A DNA stretch of 21,074 bases from Flavobacteriales bacterium (lineage in GTDB: Bacteria; Bacteroidota; Bacteroidia; Flavobacteriales; PHOS-HE28). Under the pieces are notes generated by a model, which made no database searches, was not told where the DNA came from, and was given only the letters and a program-made list of their open reading frames with translations. The translations under genes were made by a program, and so were the position numbers. The stretch is taken from assembly GCA_008016945.1 (NCBI GenBank), contig SSGN01000199.1, positions 1-21,074 on the forward strand, read 5' to 3'. Positions 6,960 to 12,851 of this stretch are shown piece after piece (position 1 is the stretch's first letter; every line of letters starts with the position of its first letter).

Positions 6960-8266
6960 ACCACGGCGCGCAGGTCATGCTCGTTGGCCTCGGTGATGCG
7001 CACCTCGGCGAAATCGCCCACGCGGAGGTGCACGTCATCGCTGAAGGGGATCAGTACCTCGTTGTCCACCTCGGGTGAGTCAAACTCGGAACGGGCTATC
7101 CAGTGGCCGTTCTCGGCCTTGTCCACCAGCACCTTGAAGGTCTTCCCCACCTTGGCCTGGTTGAGTTCGAGGCTGATGCCGCCTTGAAGCTCCATGATCT
7201 CCTGCGCACGCTCCTGCTTCACGGATGCGGGCACATCATCGTCCATGGTATGGGCATGGGTATCCTCCTCGTGGCTGTAGGTGAAGGCCCCCAGTCTATC
7301 GAAGCGCATACGCTCGATCCAGCGCAGGTTGTCGTCGTGATCGGCCGGGGTCTCGCCGGGGAACCCGGCGATGAGCGTGGTGCGGATGGCGATGCCGGGC
7401 ACCTTCTCGCGGATGGTGGAGACGAGCGCTTCGGTCTTTTCCTGGGTGATGCCACGTCGCATGCGCTTGAGCATGTTGGTGCTTCCGTGCTGCAGGGGCA
7501 TGTCCAGGTAGTTGCAGACGTTGCTGCGCTCGCGCATCACCTCCAGCACCTCCATGGGGAAGCCGCTGGGGAACGCATAGTGCAGGCGGATCCAGTCGAT
7601 GCCCTCCACATCGCAGAGGCGTGCCACGAGTTCATGGAGGTTGCGTTCGCCGTAGATATCGAGTCCGTAGTACGTAAGGTCCTGCGCGATCAGGATCAAC
7701 TCCTTGACGCCTTGGCGGGCGAGGCTCTGCGCATTGGCCACGAGCTGGTCCATGGGCGTGCTCACGTGCTTGCCGCGCATCAGTGGGATGGCGCAGAAGC
7801 TGCACTTCCGGTCGCAGCCCTCGCTGACCTTGAGGTAGGCGTAGTGCGCGGGCGTGGTCAACAGGCGTTCGCCGATGAGTTCCTTCTTGTAGTCGGCTTT
7901 CAGGGTCTTCAGCAGCCGGGGCAGGTCGCGTGTGCCGAACCAGGCATCCACTTGGGGAATGCCATCCTTGAGTTCGGGGGCATACCGCTGGCTGAGGCAT
8001 CCGGTGACGTACACCTTGTCCACCAAGCCCTGGTCCTTGGCCTTGACATAGCTGAGGATGGTATCGATGCTCTCCTGCTTGGCATTGTCGATGAAGCCGC
8101 AGGTGTTGATCACCACCACGTTGTGCTCCCCGCTATCCGACTCATGGTCCACCTGGATGCCGTTGGCCTTGAGCTGGGCCATCATCACCTCGCTATCGAA
8201 GGTGTTCTTGGAACAGCCCAGGGTAACGACGTTGACCTTGGTGGGCTTAAGGGTACGTGCTTTCAT
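6947..8266 (-). CDS. rimO: Ribosomal protein S12 methylthiotransferase RimO
   Basis: A 439-residue radical-SAM enzyme that adds a methylthio group to the conserved aspartate of ribosomal protein S12. The N-terminal MTTase domain holds the three auxiliary-cluster cysteines Cys18 (TLGCSKN), Cys56 (INTCGF) and Cys90 (VTGCLSQ). The radical-SAM motif is CDRKCSFC with Cys151, Cys155 and Cys158. The C-terminal ~65 residues form the TRAM domain. YLDMPLQHGS and AGFPGET are RimO/MiaB family motifs. The LGCSKN form and gene context favour RimO over MiaB. The start at 8266 (MKARTLKPTKVNVVTLGC) is 4 bases after the ftsY stop, so translation is probably coupled; the ftsY-rimO order is common in Bacteroidota. 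Confidence 0.96.
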   Translation of the reverse strand: MKARTLKPTKVNVVTLGCSKNTFDSEVMMAQLKANGIQVDHESDSGEHNVVVINTCGFIDNAKQESIDTILSYVKAKDQGLVDKVYVTGCLSQRYAPELKDGIPQVDAWFGTRDLPRLLKTLKADYKKELIGERLLTTPAHYAYLKVSEGCDRKCSFCAIPLMRGKHVSTPMDQLVANAQSLARQGVKELILIAQDLTYYGLDIYGERNLHELVARLCDVEGIDWIRLHYAFPSGFPMEVLEVMRERSNVCNYLDMPLQHGSTNMLKRMRRGITQEKTEALVSTIREKVPGIAIRTTLIAGFPGETPADHDDNLRWIERMRFDRLGAFTYSHEEDTHAHTMDDDVPASVKQERAQEIMELQGGISLELNQAKVGKTFKVLVDKAENGHWIARSEFDSPEVDNEVLIPFSDDVHLRVGDFAEVRITEANEHDLRAVVVGA

Positions 8267-8270
8267 GGGA

Positions 8271-9227
8271 TCACTCCTTGAACAAGGCCTCCACGAAAGC
8301 CTTCTTGTCGAACAGCTGGAGGTGCTGCATGCCTTCTCCCACGCCAAGGTACTTGATCGGCACCCCGAAACGTTCGCTGATGCCGATGGCCACGCCGCCC
8401 TTGGCGGTACCGTCGATCTTGGTAAGGGCTAAGGCGGTGACATCGGTGGCCTTGGTGAACTGCGTGGCCTGTTCGATGGCGTTCTGGCCGGTGCTGGCAT
8501 CGAGCACGAGGAGCACCTCATGGGGCGCATCGGGCACCACCTTGCGCATCACGTTGCGCACCTTGGTGAGCTCGTTCATCAGGCCCACCTTGTTGTGGAG
8601 GCGTCCGGCGGTATCGATGATGACCACATCGGCCCCCTTGGCCTTGGCGCTTTCCACGGTATCATAGGCCACGGCTGCGGGATCCGCGCCCATGCCCTGC
8701 TGCACCAGGGGCACACCCACACGCTCGCTCCAGATGCGCAACTGGTCCACGGCGGCGGCTCGGAAGGTATCGGCCGCACCGAGCATCACGCTCTTGCCCT
8801 CCTGTTTGAAGGCGTAGGCCAGCTTGCCGATGGTGGTGGTCTTGCCCACACCGTTCACCCCCACCACCATGATCACGTAGGGCTTGATGGAGGGGTCCAC
8901 CGGCACGGGGTCCTTCATCAACGCTGCCACCTCCTCGCGGAGAATGCCGTTGAGCTCGCTGGTGTTCACATACTTGTCCCGTTTCACGCGGTCCTGGATG
9001 GCCTGGATGATGCGCAGGGTGGTCTCCACGCCCACATCGCTGGTCACGAGCACCTCCTCCAGGTCGTCGAGCACGGCATCATCCACGGTGCTCTTGCCGG
9101 CCACCACGCGGGCCAGCTTGCTGAAGAAGCCGGAGCGCGAACGTTCGAGGCCTTGATCCAGGTCCTGCTTTTCCGCAGCGACCTGTTTCTCGTCCTTCTT
9201 CTTGCCGAATAATCCGAAGAATGCCAT
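8271..9227 (-). CDS. ftsY: Signal recognition particle receptor FtsY
   Basis: A 318-residue SRP receptor GTPase that docks ribosome-SRP complexes at the membrane. The short basic N-terminus begins MAFFGLFGKKKDEK, and the large acidic A domain of E. coli FtsY is absent, as is usual in this phylum. The NG domain shows G1 GVNGVGKTT (123-131), DTFRAAA (153-159), G3 DTAGR (205-209), TKID (269-272) and the closing GVGEG (295-299). The start at 9227 is preferred over upstream in-frame codons because MAFFGLFGKKK is the classic family N-terminus and a terminator-like hairpin lies just upstream. It is followed 4 bases later by rimO and preceded by the DUF4295 gene. Confidence 0.97.
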   Translation of the reverse strand: MAFFGLFGKKKDEKQVAAEKQDLDQGLERSRSGFFSKLARVVAGKSTVDDAVLDDLEEVLVTSDVGVETTLRIIQAIQDRVKRDKYVNTSELNGILREEVAALMKDPVPVDPSIKPYVIMVVGVNGVGKTTTIGKLAYAFKQEGKSVMLGAADTFRAAAVDQLRIWSERVGVPLVQQGMGADPAAVAYDTVESAKAKGADVVIIDTAGRLHNKVGLMNELTKVRNVMRKVVPDAPHEVLLVLDASTGQNAIEQATQFTKATDVTALALTKIDGTAKGGVAIGISERFGVPIKYLGVGEGMQHLQLFDKKAFVEALFKE

Positions 9228-9248
9228 TAGGGATGGGCCTGACATGTG

Positions 9249-9278
9249 AAAAGGCCTACACCGGAGGGTGCGGCCTTT
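9249..9278 (-). terminator. Rho-independent-like terminator/attenuator between DUF4295 gene and ftsY
   Basis: On the minus strand AAAGGCC and GGCCTTT form a 7-bp outer stem (9272-9278 with 9250-9256). Inside it, CACC and GGTG form a 4-bp stem around a CTCC loop. The hairpin is followed by TTTTC. It lies 19 bases after the DUF4295 stop and 21 bases before ftsY. It could end the rpmG-DUF4295 transcript, or only reduce read-through into ftsY-rimO, since no good ftsY promoter follows. Confidence 0.6.
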
Positions 9279-9297
9279 CCACGAAAAGGTTGATGGA

Positions 9298-9453
9298 TCA
9301 CTTGCCTGCGAGCAGCTTGTCCGCCTCGTCGGTGGGCAGCACCTGCTCCACGAAGGAATAGCCCTTCGCGCCATCCTTCTTCATCATACGGATCACCTTG
9401 GTGAAGGTCTTTCCGCCTTCCTTCTTCAGGGTAGCAACGGTCTTCTTAGCCAT
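9298..9453 (-). CDS. DUF4295 family small protein
   Basis: A 51-residue basic protein starting MAKKTVATLKKEGGKT and containing TKVIRMMKKDGAKGYSFVEQ. It matches the Bacteroidota-restricted DUF4295 family in length and in the AKKTVA...Y.FVE pattern. It lies between rpmG and ftsY, the position where the family is nearly always found. The function is not established; the size, basic charge and ribosomal-protein context suggest a ribosome-associated protein, which is inference. It starts 21 bases after the rpmG stop and is surely co-transcribed with it. Confidence 0.9.
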   Translation of the reverse strand: MAKKTVATLKKEGGKTFTKVIRMMKKDGAKGYSFVEQVLPTDEADKLLAGK

Positions 9454-9474
9454 GATAGTTGCGCGAGGCGCCTA

Positions 9475-9657
9475 TTACTTGATCTCTTTGTGAACGGTGA
9501 TCTTCCGGAGGATGGGGTTGTATTTCTTCAACTCCATCCGCTCGGTGGTGTTCTTGCGGTTCTTGGTGGTGATGTAACGGGAAGTGCCGGGCTGACCGGA
9601 GGTCTTATGCTCGGTGCATTCCAGGATCACTTGTACGCGGTTCCCTTTCTTGGCCAT
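9475..9657 (-). CDS. rpmG: 50S ribosomal protein L33
   Basis: A 60-residue L33 of the large ribosomal subunit. The sequence reads [18 protein letters not shown], then [23 protein letters not shown] and KITVHKEIK, matching bacterial L33. It has only one Cys (Cys14), so it is the form without the zinc-binding cysteine pairs. It leads the rpmG-DUF4295-(ftsY-rimO) unit and has its own strong promoter-like sequence 40-71 bases upstream. In related genomes it directly follows rpmB; here a peptidase gene intervenes. Confidence 0.97.
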   Translation of the reverse strand: MAKKGNRVQVILECTEHKTSGQPGTSRYITTKNRKNTTERMELKKYNPILRKITVHKEIK

Positions 9658-9672
9658 CGCTTTTCGTCTAAG

Positions 9673-9692
9673 CCCATGCCACGGGCATAGGG
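9673..9692 (-). other. Hairpin in the rpmG 5' leader
   Basis: CCCATGCC (9673-9680) pairs with GGCAT, a bulged A, and GGG (9684-9692) around a 3-base loop. It lies just downstream of the rpmG promoter and 15 bases before the ATG. It could be an mRNA-stability or autoregulatory element; nothing known matches. Confidence 0.35.
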
Positions 9693-9696
9693 GCCG

Positions 9697-9728
9697 CAAA
9701 AGTAAGGGATGTTCCCCAACTGGCCAAA
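9697..9728 (-). promoter_or_regulatory. Bacteroidota housekeeping promoter of rpmG-DUF4295-ftsY-rimO
   Basis: On the minus strand a TTTG (9725-9728) is followed by 20 bases and then TACTTTTG (9697-9704), an exact TAnnTTTG box. This is the best promoter match in the window. It starts right after the aminopeptidase stop codon (9735-9737), so rpmG need not depend on transcription through that gene. Confidence 0.75.
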
Positions 9729-9734
9729 TCCTAT

Positions 9735-11132
9735 CTACTTCGCCATCAGCGCCTCCACCTCCTCGGCCTTGCGAGGTGCCGCAGCGGAGAGGTTCACCGG
9801 TCCGGCCTCGGTGATGAGGATATCGTCCTCGATCCGCACCCCGATCCCCCACCAGCGTGGGTCGCAAGGGCTTTCCCGAGGAATGTAGATCCCGGGTTCC
9901 ACGGTGATGACACTGCCTGCCTTGAGCTCGCCATAGGTGCCGGCGTCGTGTACGTCCAAGCCCAGATAGTGGCTGGTGCCATGCATGAAATAGCGGCGCA
10001 GGTCGGCCTCGTCCTGGATGATCCCCAACGCCTTCATCCCCTCGGCGATCACCTTCCACGCGGTGTTATGCGGTGCCCTGAACGGGCTGCCCACACGTGC
10101 TTCGGTGATACCGGCCTCCTGGGCGGCCAGCACCAGGTCGTAGATGGTGCGTTGGTCCTTGGTGAACTTCCCATTGGCCGGCAAGGTCCGGGTGACATCG
10201 GCGGTATAGCCGTGGTACTCGGCGCCGATGTCGCTCACCAACAGGTCGCCATCGGACAAGGTGCGGCGGTTGGTGGTGTAGTGCAGCACACAACTGTGGG
10301 GGCCACCTCCCTGGATGCTCGGGAAGCCCTCGTGCTCCGCACCGTGCATCTTGAAGACATACTCCACGATGGCTTCGGTCTGATACTCGGTCATGTTGGG
10401 CTCCAGCCGCCGCATGAGTTCCTGCTGGGCCAGGCAGGTGATGTCGATGGCCTTCCGCATCAGCACCAGTTCTTCCTCCAGTTTCACTTCGCGCAGTTGG
10501 GCCATCCATCGGTTCAGCGCCGATGCCCCATTGGGGGTCGGTCGTGGGGCCGTGGTGTCCAGTTGGCGTAGCAGATCGGCCAGGTCGGTGCTGGAATGTG
10601 GGTCGTCGACAGGGGCCTCCTCTCCGTGGTCGAAGCGGATATCGGTAGTGGACCAAGGGATCTCGGTGTACTTGAAGCGCTGTGCGCCCATGGCCATGGC
10701 CACGCCCAGGATCTCGCGTGCCTCTTGTGGCCCGGTTCGGCGGCCGAGCCACTGCTCGCTCCCGGGATCGCGGTCCTGTACCACGAGCAGTTCGGTGGTG
10801 CGTTCCCCGGCGATCAGACGCGGTTCTTTGAAGATGAAGAGCATGGCCTGCGGTTCGCGCAGGCCGGTGAGGTAATAGAGATCGGGGCTCTGATGGTACT
10901 CGTAGTCCACATCGTTGCTCCTGTTGCGCACCGGGGCGGCCAGGAAGAGGGCGACACCCCCGGTCGGCAGTTCCGCGCGCAGCGCCTCGCGCCGCTCGCG
11001 GTGGAAGGCGGGGCCGAGCAGATCGTTATCGTAGATCCCGTGCACATCGTCGGACAAGCGCGACCGAACGGGCAGGTCCTGGGGCAGCGCGAAGGACGGG
11101 GCAACGAGTAGGAACAGGAGGAAGTGCCGCAT
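9735..11132 (-). CDS. Secreted M24B Xaa-Pro aminopeptidase (aminopeptidase P type)
   Basis: A 465-residue metallopeptidase that removes an N-terminal residue preceding proline. Residues 1-16 ([16 protein letters not shown]) look like a signal peptide, so it is probably periplasmic or exported. The aminopeptidase P N-terminal domain occupies ~40-195 ([17 protein letters not shown]). The creatinase-type catalytic domain follows, with Asp301 (DIGAEYHG), Asp312 (YTADVTRT), His388 ([12 protein letters not shown]), Glu412 (VEPGIYIP) and Glu435 (RIEDDILIT) as the five expected metal ligands. His395 is also conserved. All are present, so it should be active. It sits between rpmB and rpmG, where related Bacteroidota usually have no gene. 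The start is the only one giving a signal peptide. Confidence 0.92.
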   Translation of the reverse strand: MRHFLLFLLVAPSFALPQDLPVRSRLSDDVHGIYDNDLLGPAFHRERREALRAELPTGGVALFLAAPVRNRSNDVDYEYHQSPDLYYLTGLREPQAMLFIFKEPRLIAGERTTELLVVQDRDPGSEQWLGRRTGPQEAREILGVAMAMGAQRFKYTEIPWSTTDIRFDHGEEAPVDDPHSSTDLADLLRQLDTTAPRPTPNGASALNRWMAQLREVKLEEELVLMRKAIDITCLAQQELMRRLEPNMTEYQTEAIVEYVFKMHGAEHEGFPSIQGGGPHSCVLHYTTNRRTLSDGDLLVSDIGAEYHGYTADVTRTLPANGKFTKDQRTIYDLVLAAQEAGITEARVGSPFRAPHNTAWKVIAEGMKALGIIQDEADLRRYFMHGTSHYLGLDVHDAGTYGELKAGSVITVEPGIYIPRESPCDPRWWGIGVRIEDDILITEAGPVNLSAAAPRKAEEVEALMAK

Positions 11133-11155
11133 GGTATGGGGATCCGTGGAACGCG

Positions 11156-11191
11156 AAGGCGCCGGTCGAAACTAAGTCCGACCGGCGCCTT
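11156..11191 (-). terminator. Perfect 13-bp hairpin after rpmB
   Basis: AAGGCGCCGGTCG (11156-11168) and CGACCGGCGCCTT (11179-11191) are perfect inverted repeats with a 10-base loop, 19 bases past the rpmB stop. Stability and position argue for a transcription terminator of rpmB. The downstream side on the minus strand reads CGCGTTCC, so there is no U-tract; it may act as an RNA-end stabiliser or pause site. Confidence 0.65.
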
Positions 11192-11195
11192 CCAA
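11167..11195 (-). promoter_or_regulatory. Possible aminopeptidase promoter embedded in the rpmB hairpin
   Basis: On the minus strand TTG (11193-11195), an 18-base spacer and TAGTTTCG (11167-11174) resemble TTG-N19-TAnnTTTG with one change in the -7 box. The -7 box occupies the loop of the 13-bp hairpin. It would give a leader of about 30 bases for the aminopeptidase gene. Confidence 0.4.
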
Positions 11196-11210
11196 TAACG
11201 TGCCGCAGGC

Positions 11211-11450
11211 TCAGCCGTTGTAGAACCCGGCGGCTTTGGCCTTCTTGATGGCGGCGCTGATGCCGATCTTGTTGATGGTGCGCATACCTGCCGCGCTCAC
11301 GCGGATGGATACCGTCTTGTTCTCTTCAGGGACGAAGTACTTGCGGTCCTGCAGGTTCGGCGCGAACGTGCGCTTGGTCTTGATGTTCGAGTGGGACACC
11401 TTGTGGCCGGTGATGACCTTCTTACCGGTGATCTGGCAAACCTTGGACAT
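11211..11450 (-). CDS. rpmB: 50S ribosomal protein L28
   Basis: A 79-residue L28 of the large ribosomal subunit. It begins MSKVCQITGKKVITGHKVSHSN and contains NIKTKRTFAPNLQ, then VSAAGMRTINKIG, the typical bacterial L28 pattern. The start at 11450 is set by the family N-terminus; a longer in-frame extension runs across the promoter and is rejected. It is preceded by a promoter box at 11474-11481 and followed by a strong hairpin, so it may be a monocistronic unit here. cinA lies 118 bases upstream on the same strand. Confidence 0.97.
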   Translation of the reverse strand: MSKVCQITGKKVITGHKVSHSNIKTKRTFAPNLQDRKYFVPEENKTVSIRVSAAGMRTINKIGISAAIKKAKAAGFYNG

Positions 11451-11473
11451 GGCTTCTCTGCGATTACGGGGCG

Positions 11474-11506
11474 CGAAGATAGACAAAAGGCCGACATCTG
11501 GAACAA
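11474..11506 (-). promoter_or_regulatory. rpmB promoter
   Basis: On the minus strand TTG (11504-11506), a 22-base spacer and TATCTTCG (11474-11481) match the Bacteroidota TTG...TAnnTTTG pattern with one T-to-C change. The box ends 23 bases before the rpmB ATG. Confidence 0.55.
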
Positions 11507-11568
11507 TTCGACACAAATGACACGGAGGAGCGTGGTCGGCTGCGGGTTCAAGGGGGGGCTGGTGCCCA

Positions 11569-12834
11569 TCACCGAGCCTCCAACAGCCACTTCCGAAGGA
11601 GGTTGAGGCCGGCGAGGGCGCTGCGTTCGATGACCAGATCGCGGGTTCCGGGGAAGTTCACGCGTTTGCTGCGCACCCCTTCTGGCCCGGCCACGGCGAT
11701 CCAAACGGTGCCAACCGGCTTGTCCGGCGTCCCCCCATCGGGCCCTGCCACCCCGCTCAGGGCGATGCTCCAGTGAGTGCGCAGGGCGGCCTTCACGCCG
11801 GTGGCCATCTGCTCCACCACGGGCTGGCTCACGGCGCCGTTGAGTTCGAGCATGTCGCTGGGTATCCCGAGCTCCTCCATCTTCACGGCGTTGGCATAGC
11901 TCACCACCCCACCGATGTAGTAGGTGGAGCTGCCGGGAACACTGGTGATCAGGTGGCTCACGAAACCTCCGGTACAGCTTTCGGCCAGGGCGAGGGTCTG
12001 GCCGCGTTCGCGCAGCAGACGGCCCACCACATTGGGCAAGCGGTCGTCGCCCTCGCCGAAGATCAGGTCGGGGATCAGCGCTTGAAGTTCGGCCACCTTA
12101 CGGGCAACACGCTGGTGGGCGGCCACCGCATCCCGATCGGCATAGGTGGACAACCGCAGTTTGACGATGCCTGGTGAAGGCAGGTAAGCCAGCTTGATAC
12201 GCTCCGCCGCGAGGCTGTCCTCCCAATCGGCGATACGTGTGGCCAGCAGGCTTTCGCCCAGCCCGGTGGTGAGCACGGTACGGTGTACGATGGTGGGCGG
12301 CCTGAAGCGCTCCTGGAGGCCGGGGAGCACGCCACCCTCCATCATGGCCTTCATCTCATAGGGAACCCCAGGCATGCTCACGTACACGCGGCCATCCCGC
12401 TCGAACCACATGCCGCTGGCCGTACCGCGCTCATTAGGGACCACCGTGCAAGCCTTGGGCAGGTCGGCCTGTGCGCGGTTCATCTCCAGGATATCCTGGG
12501 GGTCTCGCCCCATACGTACGTACATGTCCACGATGCGGGATTCCACCTGTGGATCGCGCACCAGCTCGGTATCGAAGAACCGGCAGAGCACGTCCTTGGT
12601 GATATCATCCTTGGTGGGCCCCAGGCCGCCGGTGATCAACACCACATCGGCACTGGCTCCCCCCAATGCCTGCATGATCTCATCGCGTTGATCGCCGATG
12701 GTGACCACCCGCTTCACGCGGATGCCGATCAGGGCGAGCTGTTCACCCATCCACCCGGCATTGGTGTTCACCGTTTGCCCGATGAGCAGTTCATCCCCGA
12801 TGGAGATGATCTCTGCCGTGACGTCGTTCTGCAT
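11569..12834 (-). CDS. cinA: CinA family protein (MoaB-like domain plus NMN amidohydrolase domain)
   Basis: A 421-residue two-domain CinA. The N-terminal MoaB/MogA-like domain begins AEIISIGDELLIGQTVNTNA (7-26) and contains ITGGLGPTKDDIT (67-79) and VSMPGVPYEMK (152-162). The C-terminal CinA/PncC domain (~265-421) holds LALAESCTGGFVSHLI (281-296) and the loop GVAGPDGGTPDKPVGTVW (361-378). By family knowledge the C-terminal domain deamidates nicotinamide mononucleotide in pyridine nucleotide recycling, and the N-terminal domain has ADP-ribose pyrophosphatase-type activity in studied members. The start is 17 bases after the stop of the upstream M16 peptidase gene, so they probably share a transcript. 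cinA next to rpmB is a conserved Bacteroidota arrangement. Confidence 0.95.
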   Translation of the reverse strand: MQNDVTAEIISIGDELLIGQTVNTNAGWMGEQLALIGIRVKRVVTIGDQRDEIMQALGGASADVVLITGGLGPTKDDITKDVLCRFFDTELVRDPQVESRIVDMYVRMGRDPQDILEMNRAQADLPKACTVVPNERGTASGMWFERDGRVYVSMPGVPYEMKAMMEGGVLPGLQERFRPPTIVHRTVLTTGLGESLLATRIADWEDSLAAERIKLAYLPSPGIVKLRLSTYADRDAVAAHQRVARKVAELQALIPDLIFGEGDDRLPNVVGRLLRERGQTLALAESCTGGFVSHLITSVPGSSTYYIGGVVSYANAVKMEELGIPSDMLELNGAVSQPVVEQMATGVKAALRTHWSIALSGVAGPDGGTPDKPVGTVWIAVAGPEGVRSKRVNFPGTRDLVIERSALAGLNLLRKWLLEAR

Positions 12835-12851
12835 GGATCCGCTCCCCGCTC

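Noticed and set aside
7103..8281. Long plus-strand open frame opposite rimO
   Set aside because: Composition dominated by His, Leu, Gly and Val from antisense reading of rimO codons; all RimO motifs are intact on the other strand.
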